Below are positions 21,420-29,582 of a stretch of 64,000 bases of DNA, in pieces. Source of the DNA: Trebonia sp963774945 (GTDB lineage: Bacteria; Actinomycetota; Actinomycetes; Streptosporangiales; Streptosporangiaceae); contig CAVZHA010000027.1 of NCBI GenBank assembly GCA_963774945.1, positions 1,922,001-1,986,000 of the forward strand, given 5' to 3'. The position numbers were made by a program, and so were the translations under genes. Below the pieces are notes generated by a model that did not search any database, was not told where the DNA came from, and was given only the letters and a program-made list of their open reading frames with translations. The first letter of the stretch is position 1, and each line of letters opens with the position of its first letter.

Positions 21420-21435
21420 TCGAACACAGGTTCGC
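21420..21435. promoter_or_regulatory. LexA (SOS) box with an adjacent half-site
   Basis: TCGAACACAGGTTCGC matches the Gram-positive/actinobacterial SOS box TCGAAC-N4-GTTCGA in 11 of 12 fixed positions. A 13-bp direct repeat CATTCGAACACAG precedes it (21401-21413 and 21417-21429), giving an extra left half-site. Lies between the HEPN gene (minus) and the GNAT gene (plus). Confidence 0.65.
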
Positions 21436-21678
21436 GGAAAAGTCCAGTCCATTTGCTGACGAGTTCGAAGCTACGCCCTGGGTCTGACATTCCAGGGGCG
21501 GCACGTTCGAGCGGCCCGGCCTTGCCGCTGGCACCAGGCGATCGGCTCCGGGTGAGCCTGACCGCCGGGCAGGCCACGCGGGGGGAAGCCAGCGTGAAGT
21601 TGACAGTCACCTAAGGACCGTTCGCAAACATTTATTTGAATTTCGCTCTTATTCTCGAGCAAAATCAAAGGATTTATA

Positions 21679-21690
21679 TCGAACGGACCG
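21679..21690 (+). repeat. TCGAACGGACCG motif
   Basis: One of several intergenic copies (see also 31927, 38694, 40647, 54781, 59855). Preceded by the AT-rich stretch ATCAAAGGATTTATA, and 54 bp upstream of the GNAT start. A reversed relative (AGGACCGTTCGC) lies at 21614-21625 in the same spacer. Confidence 0.6.
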
Positions 21691-21743
21691 GTGTTCCACC
21701 CCGCACGCTCCGCCATCTGCCCACCTCACCTAAGCTTTCGCAG

Positions 21744-22337
21744 ATGAGGGTCAGCTACAGCGAGCTTGGGCCCCGGGAATTCCGGGCGGCGATCGGCGAG
21801 CTTGTCGGTGTCTACGCCGCCGCGATGAACCCGCCCGAGCGGCTGATCGGCGGGCGGGAGGCGATCATGGACCGGCACGCGGCCAGCCCCGGCTTCCGCT
21901 GCCTGATCGCGGTCGACGACGGGGTGGTGGCCGGCTTCTGCTACGGGTTCCACGGGGAGAGCGGGCAGTGGTGGCACGACATGGTGGCCAGCGCGCTCGC
22001 GTCGCGATCGGGGGCCGGGTACCCCGGGCCCGGGCCGGACAGCCCCGAGGCGACGGCGTGGCTCGAGGACTCCTTCGAGATCGCCGAGCTGCACGTGCTG
22101 CCGCCCTACCAGGGCGCGGGCATCGGCCGCACGCTGCTGCTGTCGGTCACCGACGAGCGCGACGAACGGACCGCGGTGCTCTCCACCGCCGACGCGCAGA
22201 CCCCGCGCTCGGCGGCTCTACCGGGGAGTCGGGTTCACCGACCTGCTGACCGGCTTCCGCTTCTCCGGCGCCGAGCCGCCCTACGCGGTGATGGGCGCCC
22301 TGCTGCCGCTCAGGTGGCCAGGCCGAGCGAGGAGTAG
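21744..22337 (+). CDS. GNAT-family N-acetyltransferase, frame break near the end
   Basis: Acetyl-CoA-dependent transferase of unknown substrate. MRVSYSELGPREFRAAIGEL opens the fold; the pantetheine-binding signature is FEIAELHVLPPYQGAGIGRT. After TADAQTP (near 22205) the frame breaks and another frame supplies YRGVGFTDLLTGFRF and PPYAVMGALLPLR, the expected last strand. The open frame reaches an ATG at 21636 but the added residues are AT-rich and not family-like. The 3' end overlaps the end of convergent metF. Confidence 0.78.
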   Translation: MRVSYSELGPREFRAAIGELVGVYAAAMNPPERLIGGREAIMDRHAASPGFRCLIAVDDGVVAGFCYGFHGESGQWWHDMVASALASRSGAGYPGPGPDSPEATAWLEDSFEIAELHVLPPYQGAGIGRTLLLSVTDERDERTAVLSTADAQTPRSAALPGSRVHRPADRLPLLRRRAALRGDGRPAAAQVARPSEE

Positions 22338-23272
22338 AGCTCGATCGTCGCGCGGGCGTTGTTGAGCGTGCAGAAGTGCAGGCCGGGCACGCCCTCCGCG
22401 AGCAGCCGCTCGCACAGCGCGGCGGCGTAGCCGACGCCGATCTCGCGCGCCGCCGCCTTGTCGCCCCGGTCGGTCGCGGCCCGGAGCTGGTCGAGCAGGC
22501 CGACCGGGATCTTGCACCCGCTGAACTCGACCATCCGGTCGAGGATGCGGGGGCTGGTGGCGGGCATGATCCCGGGGATGATCGGCACGTCGCAGCCGAG
22601 CGCGCTCACCCGGTCTCGCATCCGCAGGTAGTCCTCGGGGTTGAAGAAGAGCTGGGTGATCGCGAACTCGGCCCCGGCCCGGCACTTCTCGACGAAGTAG
22701 CGGGCGTCGGCGTCGGCGTCGAGCGAGCGCGGGTGCAGCTCGGGGAACGCGGCCACGCCGACGCAGAAGTCGCCCGAGGCCTTGAGCAGCTCCACCAGCT
22801 GGACCGCGTGCGCGAGGCCGTCCGGGTGCCTGACCCAGTCCGCGTTCGGGTCGCCGGGCGGGTCGCCCCGCAGCGCCAGCATGTTGCGCACGCCCACGCC
22901 GGCGTAGGAGCCGATCACGTGCCGCAGCTCCTGGACGGAGTGGTTGACCGCGGTGAGGTGGGCGACCGGGTCGAGCGACGTCTGCTCGGCGATCGCGCCG
23001 GTGATCGCGACGGTCGTCTCCCTGGTCGAGCCGCCGGCCCCGTAGGTGACCGAGACGAACGTCGGCTTGAGCGACTCGAGCTGGCGGATCGCCTTCCAGA
23101 ACTGCTGCTCGGCCTTCTCGCTCTTGGGCGGGCTGAACTCGAACGAGAACGAGCGGCCGGTCCTGAGGACCTCGGCGATGCTGGGCGCGGCCCGGCGATG
23201 CGAAGCTCGCGGGGCGCGTGCGACGGCTGAGGCTGTCTCGGTCTCGGCGGCATGTGGCCAAGCATAACTCAC
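22310..23272 (-). CDS. metF: Methylenetetrahydrofolate reductase
   Basis: FAD enzyme that makes 5-methyl-THF for methionine synthesis. Intact, 320 residues. FSFEFSPPKSEKAEQQFW (catalytic Glu), FVSVTYGAGGSTRETT, MLALRGDPPGD (FAD loop), and FAITQLFFNPEDYLRMRDRV are all standard. The first 30 residues are a variable leader, and a start nearer PSIAEVLRTG is possible. Neighbour order metF, Rv2175c-like, Ser/Thr kinase, DAHP synthase recalls the Mycobacterium tuberculosis Rv2172c-Rv2178c region. Confidence 0.94.
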   Translation of the reverse strand: MSYAWPHAAETETASAVARAPRASHRRAAPSIAEVLRTGRSFSFEFSPPKSEKAEQQFWKAIRQLESLKPTFVSVTYGAGGSTRETTVAITGAIAEQTSLDPVAHLTAVNHSVQELRHVIGSYAGVGVRNMLALRGDPPGDPNADWVRHPDGLAHAVQLVELLKASGDFCVGVAAFPELHPRSLDADADARYFVEKCRAGAEFAITQLFFNPEDYLRMRDRVSALGCDVPIIPGIMPATSPRILDRMVEFSGCKIPVGLLDQLRAATDRGDKAAAREIGVGYAAALCERLLAEGVPGLHFCTLNNARATIELYSSLGLAT

Positions 23273-23318
23273 GCCTTGGTTTTATGTGCTGCCACCACAA
23301 GGAGATTTCGGACATGTA

Positions 23319-23353
23319 AAAGAAGGCGGCCCGGTCTGGAGGCCGCCTTCTTT
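23319..23353 (-). terminator. Terminator after the Rv2175c-like gene
   Basis: Perfect 13-bp arms (23319-23331, 23341-23353) around a nine-base loop, ending in TTCTTTT on the minus strand. Separates the Rv2175c-like gene from metF. Confidence 0.88.
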
Positions 23354-23373
23354 CGGGCTTGAGCCTGGAGGAG

Positions 23374-23754
23374 CTAGAACGCCAGGGCTTGGGCGCGGCG
23401 GTTGACCTCGGTGCCGCGGTGCGCGTTGAGCGCGTCGATGGGGGTGCCCGGGAGGGTCGCGTCGGCGGTGAAGAGCCAGCGGAGGGCCTCTTCGTCGGCG
23501 AAACCGCAGTCGAACAGGACCGTGAGCGTGCCGCTCAGGCCCTTGACGATCTGATCGCCGTGCAGGAAGGCGGCCGGGACGGCGCGGTCGCCGCCCGGCC
23601 GGGTGACGGCGAGCAGCTTGCGGTCGCGGAGCAGTTGCTTGACGCGACTGATGGGCAGGTCGAGCCGGGTGGCCACCTCGGGGAGTGACAGCCATTCGGC
23701 GACAAGTGCGTCGGCTGAGGGTTCTATCTGTGCCACGTGTCCAATGTCCCACAT
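23374..23754 (-). CDS. Rv2175c-like DNA-binding protein
   Basis: Small winged-helix regulator of the Rv2175c family. In M. tuberculosis Rv2175c is a substrate of the kinase PknL encoded next to it. Here the N-terminal helix-turn-helix is ALVAEWLSLPEVATRLDLP with ISRVKQLLRDRKLLAV, and the C-terminal part ALRWLFTADATLPGTPIDAL is the conserved Rv2175c tail. Intact, 126 residues from ATG 23754, which overlaps the ArsR stop as TGATG; a GTG at 23736 is an alternative start. The PASTA kinase gene lies 960 bp away, divergently oriented. Confidence 0.85.
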   Translation of the reverse strand: MWDIGHVAQIEPSADALVAEWLSLPEVATRLDLPISRVKQLLRDRKLLAVTRPGGDRAVPAAFLHGDQIVKGLSGTLTVLFDCGFADEEALRWLFTADATLPGTPIDALNAHRGTEVNRRAQALAF

Positions 23755-24104
23755 CAGGGCCGGTTTGAAACAACCGACATTCCACCACAATAGGGGATCT
23801 TTCCCCTGGTCAGCTCGAAATTTATGGAGCCCGCCACGCGGTCGTGCGGGACCAGCAGCCAGTCCGCCCCGGCCGTCAGGCCGTCGGTCCTGACGCTGAA
23901 CAGCACCTGCCGGCCGGCCCGCCGCCGGCTGACGAGCGCGCACTCCTCGAGCACCGCCAGGTGCTGGGCGACCGCCTGGCGGGAGACCGGCAGCCGGGCC
24001 GCCAGCGCCCCGGCGGACACGCCCGGAGTGCTGGCAAGCAGCTCGAGCAGCTCGCGACGGCGCGGATCAGCCAGGGCGGCGAACACTCGGCCCGGGTCGG
24101 TCAT
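23754..24104 (-). CDS. ArsR-family regulator
   Basis: Winged-helix repressor, 116 residues, intact. VFAALADPRRRELLELLAST and AGALAARLPVSRQAVAQHLA form the DNA-binding core, followed by the wing LVSRRRAGRQVLFSVRTDGL. No metal-binding Cys pair as in ArsR/SmtB metal sensors. It overlaps the SRPBCC gene by four bases upstream (ATGA at 24101-24104), the usual pairing of such regulators with AHSA1-type proteins, and touches the Rv2175c-like start downstream. Confidence 0.88.
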   Translation of the reverse strand: MTDPGRVFAALADPRRRELLELLASTPGVSAGALAARLPVSRQAVAQHLAVLEECALVSRRRAGRQVLFSVRTDGLTAGADWLLVPHDRVAGSINFELTRGKIPYCGGMSVVSNRP

Positions 24105-24535
24105 TTCCCTTGCTCGGCCCGGATCCGCAGACCCGCGAGCTCGTACTGCCAGCCGCCGGTGTTCCCCTTCCACTCGTCCTCCCGCAGCGCGTCCGGCAGG
24201 TCGAGCGAGGCGAAGCCGCTCTCCACCACCGTCACGCCGACCTCGTCGCCGACCGGCCGGAGGTAGAACTCGACCAGGGTCGCGTTGCCGGGCACGGGGG
24301 CGGCGCCGCCGAACGCGCTCGCCCAGCGGAACGAGGCGTAGCCCTGCGGCTCCAGCCGGATGACGTCGATCACGTAGGGCCTGCTGTCGCCGCCGTACTC
24401 GACCGACAGCCGTCCCGGGCTGCGGGCCGGCTCGGCCGTGCTGCCGGGCAGCCACCAGCCCGGCCGGGTGACAAGCTGCCATACCTTGTCCTGAGTGGAC
24501 CGGATGGTGATCCGCTGTTCGATACGGTCTTCCAT
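24101..24535 (-). CDS. SRPBCC (AHSA1-like) protein
   Basis: START-like hydrophobic-ligand protein of unknown ligand. Intact, 144 residues from ATG 24535: MEDRIEQRITIRSTQDKVW, LVTRPGWWLPGS, then FRWASAFGGAAPVPGNATLV and VTVVESGFASLDLPDALRE, ending YELAGLRIRAEQGK. The open frame extends upstream to 24628, but the extra 31 residues lie in the promoter region facing the kinase gene. First gene of the SRPBCC-ArsR-Rv2175c unit. Confidence 0.87.
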   Translation of the reverse strand: MEDRIEQRITIRSTQDKVWQLVTRPGWWLPGSTAEPARSPGRLSVEYGGDSRPYVIDVIRLEPQGYASFRWASAFGGAAPVPGNATLVEFYLRPVGDEVGVTVVESGFASLDLPDALREDEWKGNTGGWQYELAGLRIRAEQGK

Positions 24536-24717
24536 GACAACGCCCTCCCTCAACCGCGCAGCGCCTGCGGAGTCTTGCATATCACCCCAATAGGTGCAAC
24601 TCGACACTTGCAGATATACCCAGTGCACGCTGCGGGCATGGCCGGACCGTGGTCAAGATGAGACAAAGTGATGAATAGGGCGAAGCCCGTCGGCGGCGGG
24701 CCGTAAAATCGGCCGTG

Positions 24718-26876
24718 ATGGAATCTGCGCCTGCGGACATGCTCACGGGGCGGATGCTCGACCGGCGTTACCACGTCCGCTCGCGCATCGCGCACGGCGG
24801 CATGGCCACCGTGTACCTCGCCACCGACACCCGGCTCGACCGGGAGGTGGCGCTTAAGGTCATGCACGCCGACCTGGCCCGCGATGCCGAGTTCGTGGGC
24901 CGGTTCATCGGCGAGGCGAAGTCAGTGGCGCAGCTGTCTCACCAGAACATCGTCGCGGTCTTCGACCAGGGGGCCGACGGCGAGTATCTCTTCCTGGCGA
25001 TGGAGTACGTGCCCGGGCAGACGCTGCGGGCGCTGATGCGCGAGCGCGGCTGGTTCACCTGGCAGGAGGCGCTGGGGATCATGGACCCCATCCTGGCCGG
25101 GCTGGCAGCCGCGCACCAGGCCGGGATCGTGCACCGGGACGTCAAGCCGGAGAACGTGCTGATCACCCCGGACGGGCGGGTCAAGGTGGTGGACTTCGGG
25201 CTCGCCCGGGCCTCGGCCGCCGTCGGTAACACGCGGGCCGGCGAGATCATCGGGTCGGTCGCCTACATCGCGCCCGAGCAGGTCACCGGGGCCGTCACCG
25301 ACGCCAGGACCGACGTTTACTCGGCCGGGGTGCATGCTGTTCGAGATGCTCACCGGACGGCAGCCGTACAGCGGGGAGACCCCCCTGGCGGTGGCCTACG
25401 CGCACGTCAACTCCGACGTTCCGCGCGGTCGGCTCGGTCGTCGGCGGGGTCATCCCGGCGGTCGACCAGCTGGTCGGCGCGGCCACCAGCAGGGACCCGC
25501 AGTGGCGGCCCGCCAACGCGGACGTGTTCTGGCGGGCGGTGCGGTCGCTGCGCGGCGCTTTCCGGGCCGGACGAGTCGGTCAGCGGGGCGTGGACGGCGT
25601 CGAACGCCGCGGCCGCGGCGGGCACCGCCGCGGGCGCGGCGGCGGCCGGGATGATCGGGTACGGCGGGGATGCCTTCGAGGGCGGGTTCGCCGGCGGTCA
25701 TGGCGGGCGCGGCGGCGGGTACCCCTACGGCGCGGCCGGGGCGGCCGGGCGGGCACGCTGGAGGCGGCGGGCGGGTCGTCGACGACCATGTTCGACGGCG
25801 GGCGGCTGGGCAGCGCGGGCTACGGCTCCGGGGCCGGGGCCGACGCCGGGTACGGCGGCGGGGCTGGGTACGGCGGCGGCGAGTACGCGGCGACGGGGCG
25901 ATACGACGCCAGCTCCTATCTCGGCGGGGCCACCCTCGGCGGCGGGTCAGACGAGCCCGGCGGGCGGGAGCCGTTCCTGCAGCGGTGGCTGTTCAGCAGG
26001 CGGCTCGCGTACCTGGCGGTCGCCGTGGTGGCCGTGATCGGGCTCGGCGGCGGCGGCTGGTGGCTGACGTCCGGCCGGTACACGGCGGTGCCCTCGGTCG
26101 ACCGGACATCGGTCACGGCGGCCGAGCAGGAGCTGCGGCAGGCCGGGTTCAAGGTGAGCATCGGGACGAGCGAGATCGACAACGACGTCGCCAAGAACGA
26201 CGTGATCAGCACGTCGCCCTCGGGCCGGGCGCTGCCGGGCGCGACGATCGTGCTGACCGTCTCGCTCGGCCCGCACATGATCACACGTGCCGACGGTGGC
26301 CGGGAAGTCGCTGTCGCAGGCCGAGGCGGCGCTGCGCGCGGCCGGCCTGACGGTGAGCTCGACGACCAAGCCGGTCGGCGTCAACGGGACCGTGGTGCTG
26401 AACTCGGTCGCGGGCACGGTGCCGCCCGCCGGGACGTCGTGGCCGCAGAACCAGGCCGTCACTATCGAGGTGGTGGCCGGCCTGGCGCTGCCCAACCTGG
26501 TCGGGCAGGACATCAACGCGATCCAGCAGTGGGCCAGCGGCAACAACATCCACGCTGCAGCCGACCACCGTGCAGAGCAACCAGCCGCAGGGCATCATCG
26601 TGTCCCAGTCGGCCCCGCCGGGAACGCCGGAGCCGCCCGGATCCACGGTCAGCGTCACGGTCTCCGAGGGGCCGCCGGAGGTGCAGATCCCTGGCGACCT
26701 GATCGGCCAGAAGCTTCCAGCAGGTGCAGCAGCAGCTGACGCAGCTCGGCTTCAAGGTGGTCGGGCAGCAGCAGAGCGGCTTCGGCCAGAAGGTCACCAG
26801 CATCAGCCCGTCCGGGCAGGCCCCGGCCGGCAGCACGATCACCGTGACCTACGGCGGTTTCGCCGGGTTCTTCTAA
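24718..26876 (+). CDS. pknL: PASTA-domain Ser/Thr kinase (PknL-like), several frame breaks
   Basis: Membrane receptor kinase. Intracellular kinase domain: glycine loop HGGMATVYLA, ALKVM lysine, catalytic HRDVKPENVLI, VVDFGLARA and IAPEQVTGAVTDARTDVYSAG. A Gly/Ala-rich juxtamembrane stretch (25570-25960) is followed by the membrane helix LAYLAVAVVAVIGLGGGGWW and four extracellular PASTA repeats, recognisable as VPSVDRTSVTAAEQELRQAG, VPTVAGKSLSQAEAALRAAG, LPNLVGQDINAIQQWA and IPGDLIGQKL. Ends TVTYGGFAGFF at TAA 26874. Frame breaks near 25330, 25430, 25570, 26287, 26560 and 26720. Gene order supports PknL; PknL proper lacks so many PASTA units in some genera, so the symbol is tentative. Confidence 0.85.
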
Positions 26877-26883
26877 CCCCTCG

Positions 26884-27715
26884 ATGGGACTGCATCGGGG
26901 CGCACGCGACCGTGACCGGCGGGCTCGCGACGGGCGGGCTGGCGTATGCGGCCGAGGTCGGGGCCGAGGTCATTCAGGTGTTCGTGTCCAATCCACGCGG
27001 CTGGGCGACCGGTCCTGGCGACGCCGGCCAGGACCGGCGGCTGCGCGACTGCGGGCTCCCCGTCTTCGTCCACGCGCCGTACCTGATCAACCTGGGCTCA
27101 GGCGATCCGGCGGTGGCGTCGAAGTCGGCCGCCGCGATCGCGCACGCTCTGCAGCGGGGCGGCGAGATCGGGGCCCGGGGCGTGGTGGTGCACACCGGGT
27201 CGGCGGTGGGCTGGGCGGACCGGGACCAGGCCCTGCGGCAGCTGGGCGAGATCGTGCTCCCGCTACTCGACAAGCTCGGCGACGACGATCCTGACCTGCT
27301 GTTCGAGCCGATGGCCGGGCAGGGGCAGATGCTCTGCGCGCAGGCCGGCGACCTGGCGCCGTATCTGGCCGCGGTCGAGGGGCACCCGAAGGCCGGGATC
27401 TGCCTTGACACCTGTCACATGTTCGCGGCCGGCCACGACCTGACCGCCGTCGGCGGGGTCGCCGCGATGCTCGACGAGCTGGTCTCGGCGGCCGGACCCG
27501 GCCGGGTGGGCCTGGTGCACGCCAACGACTCGCTGCTCGGCTGCGGATCCAAGCGGGACCGGCACGAGGCGCTCGGCGCGGGCAAGATCGGCACCGAGCC
27601 GTTCCGCGAGCTGCTGGCGGCGCTCGGCGATGTTCCGTTCGTGGTCGAAACGCCCGGCGGTAAGGCGGGTCACGCGCGTGACATCGCTACGCTAAAGGAA
27701 TTGCGCGCGGCATAG
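26884..27715 (+). CDS. nfo: Deoxyribonuclease IV (AP endonuclease)
   Basis: Zinc-dependent apurinic-site endonuclease of base excision repair. Metal ligands recognisable: IGAHATVTGGLATGGL, VVVHTGSAVGW, DLLFEPMAGQGQM (ENTAG in most relatives, here EPMAG), GICLDTCHMFAAGHDL, LVHANDSLLGCGSKRDRHE and VVETPGG. ATG 26884 is in a different frame from IGAH, with a break near 26895; total 832 nt is 3n+1. It begins seven bases after the kinase stop, so it may share the kinase transcript. The Asn-to-Pro change beside the metal Glu is worth checking. Confidence 0.85.
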
Positions 27716-27746
27716 ACGCCGCCAGGCGCGTGGAGGGGCGGGTCAG

Positions 27747-28793
27747 ATGGTTGTCGTGATGGCCGCGGACGCGAGCGCGGCCGAGATCGACCACGTGGTC
27801 AGCGTGGTGCAGGAAGCGGGCGGCGAGGCGTTCGTCAGCCGCGGCGGGGCGGCGCCGATCATCGGGCTCTCCGGCGACATCGAGCGCTTCGCCGCCACGC
27901 TGAACCTGGCCGGGCTGCCCGGCGTGGCCGACCTGGTGCGGACGTCAGCCCCGTACAAGCTGGTCAGCCGGGAGCACCGGCGCAAGCGCTCGGTCATCCG
28001 AGTGGCGGGGGTGCCGATCGGGCCCGACACGCTGACCGTCATCGCCGGGCCGTGCGCGGTCGAGACGCCCGAGCAGACGCTGGCGGCCGCGAGGATGGCC
28101 CGCGCCGGGGGCGCGTCGCTGCTGCGCGGCGGCGCATTCAAGCCGCGCTCGTCGCCGTACGCGTTCCAGGGGCTCGGCGAGGCGGGGCTGAAGATCCTGG
28201 CCGACGTCCGGGCGGAGGTCGGGCTGCCGATCGTGACCGAGGTGGTCGACGCGCGCGACGTCGACCTGGTCGCCTCCTACGCCGACATGCTCCAGGTGGG
28301 CACCCGCAACATGCAGAACTTCCCGCTGCTGCAGGCGGTCGGCGCGGCCGGCAAGCCGGTCATGCTCAAGCGCGGCATGTCCGCCACCATCGAGGAGTGG
28401 CTGATGGCGGCCGAGTACATCGCCCAGCGCGGCAACCTCGACATCGTGCTGTGCGAGCGCGGCATCCGCACGTTCGAGACGGCCACCAGGAACACGCTCG
28501 ACATCTCGGCCGTGCCGGTCGCGCAGTGGCTTTCGCACCTGCCGGTGATCGTGGACCCGTCGCACTCCGGCGGCCGCCGCGACCTGGTGCTGCCGCTGTC
28601 GCGGGCGGCGATCGCGGTCGGCGCGGACGGCATCATCATCGACGTCCACCCGCACCCGGAGACCGCGCTCTGCGACGGCCCGCAGGCGCTCGTCGAATCG
28701 GACCTGCGGGAACTCGCAAGCATCGCGACCCACCTGTCCCCGCTGGTCGGCCGCACCCTGACCCCGGCTCCGGCGCTGACCCCGCACGCCTGA
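27747..28793 (+). CDS. aroF: 3-deoxy-7-phosphoheptulonate synthase, type I-beta
   Basis: First enzyme of the shikimate pathway. Intact, 348 residues. Residues 1-70 form a ferredoxin/ACT-like regulatory domain (VVVMAADASAAEIDHVVSVV); the catalytic barrel follows with VIAGPCAVETPEQTL, GGAFKPRSSPYAFQGLG, LQVGTRNMQNFPLLQAVG, VMLKRGMSATIEEWL and DPSHSGGRRDLV. This is the I-beta form known from Bacillus and Thermotoga, where the N-terminal domain senses aromatic amino acids. In mycobacteria and Streptomyces the gene near this position is the unrelated type II enzyme, so this is a non-homologous replacement in a conserved neighbourhood. Confidence 0.93.
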   Translation: MVVVMAADASAAEIDHVVSVVQEAGGEAFVSRGGAAPIIGLSGDIERFAATLNLAGLPGVADLVRTSAPYKLVSREHRRKRSVIRVAGVPIGPDTLTVIAGPCAVETPEQTLAAARMARAGGASLLRGGAFKPRSSPYAFQGLGEAGLKILADVRAEVGLPIVTEVVDARDVDLVASYADMLQVGTRNMQNFPLLQAVGAAGKPVMLKRGMSATIEEWLMAAEYIAQRGNLDIVLCERGIRTFETATRNTLDISAVPVAQWLSHLPVIVDPSHSGGRRDLVLPLSRAAIAVGADGIIIDVHPHPETALCDGPQALVESDLRELASIATHLSPLVGRTLTPAPALTPHA

Positions 28794-28833
28794 TCCCGCC
28801 TCGCGCGTATGTAGAGAGCCCCACCGGGCACGC

Positions 28834-28865
28834 TTGCGAATAATTCGTTTGTTGCGGATAATACG
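28834..28865 (+). promoter_or_regulatory. Promoter with tandem 14-bp repeats before the antitoxin gene
   Basis: TTGCGAATAATTCG (28834-28847) and TTGCGGATAATACG (28852-28865) are imperfect direct repeats, 18 bp apart. TTGCGA and GATAAT are spaced by 17 bp like -35/-10 boxes. GAGGAGG follows at 28871 and the ATG at 28883. The repeats likely serve as the operator of the antitoxin. Confidence 0.6.
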
Positions 28866-28882
28866 ATTGAGAGGAGGCGGAC

Positions 28883-29341
28883 ATGCCCGCCCACAGCATC
28901 GGTTCGATCAACCCCGGTGACGTTGACGCCGAGGTCGCAGAGCGCGCCGCTCGGCGAATCACGGAGTATCTCGACGGACATCCCGATGATGACCTCATCG
29001 AGGCACTCGGCGAGGTCGGAACCGAGGACGCTCTCGTCATCCCTCGCGCGACCGCAGTCATGTTTGTGCAGATCCTTGATCAACTGGCACAGGGCCGCGG
29101 GGTGCAGATCATCCCGAAGGAGGTGGAACTCAGCACGCAGCAAGCAGCGACGATGCTGAACGTGTCGCGTCCGTACCTGATCGGCTTGCTTGAGTCCGAC
29201 CGGATCCCCTTCCGCAGGGTCGGGAGACACCGCAGGATCCGATTCGAAGACCTTGTGGACTACCAGCGTCGGGACGATTCGGCTCGACGCGTCGCGGCCG
29301 ACAACCTCGCCGAGCTTAGCGAGGACCTGGATCTGTACTGA
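28883..29341 (+). CDS. Excisionase-type HTH protein, probable antitoxin
   Basis: 152 residues, intact. C-terminal MerR/excisionase helix-turn-helix: LSTQQAATMLNVSRPYLIGL, LESDRIPFRRVGRHRRIRFE, DLVDYQRRDD. The N-terminal half (ITEYLDGHPDDDLIEALGEV) is helical and acidic. Proteins of this layout commonly precede PIN-domain ribonuclease toxins and repress their own operon. The next ORF starts two bases after the stop and is such a PIN protein, though cut short. Lower GC and a locally AT-rich promoter suggest a laterally acquired pair. Confidence 0.85.
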   Translation: MPAHSIGSINPGDVDAEVAERAARRITEYLDGHPDDDLIEALGEVGTEDALVIPRATAVMFVQILDQLAQGRGVQIIPKEVELSTQQAATMLNVSRPYLIGLLESDRIPFRRVGRHRRIRFEDLVDYQRRDDSARRVAADNLAELSEDLDLY

Positions 29342-29343
29342 TT

Positions 29344-29580
29344 ATGGCCTTCATCGTGATCTACGACGCGAACGTGCTGTACCCGAACACGTTGCGCGAT
29401 CTGTTGATCCGCATCGCCCAGCTGCCGCACCTGGTGCAGGCTAAATGGACGAGCGAGATCCTCGATGAGATGTCCCGCGCGCTGCGGAAGAACCGTCCGG
29501 ACATCACGGACGAGAAGACCGCGCGCTTGTGCGAGCTGATGAACGACGCCGTACGGGATTGCCTAGTGGAGGGATACCAG
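29344..29580 (+). pseudogene. PIN-domain toxin, 3' end missing
   Basis: Starts MAFIVIYDANVLYPNTLRDL, with the first catalytic Asp of PIN nucleases in YDANVLYP, then LVQAKWTSEILDEMSRALRK with the acidic EILDE, and stops resembling the family after VRDCLVEGYQ, about residue 78. Complete relatives are about 180 residues and carry further Asp residues in a DPDDRHVLAAA-type motif, which is absent. The end coincides with the stop codon of convergent thiI (29583), and from there the strand is thiI coding sequence, so a frame break cannot restore the rest. Presumably inactive; the antitoxin remains intact. Confidence 0.75.
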
Positions 29581-29582
29581 GA

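Noticed and set aside
21269..21610. Minus-strand ORF of 113 residues over the LexA box
   Set aside because: No ribosome site or family features; overlaps regulatory DNA. A very short leader peptide cannot be excluded.
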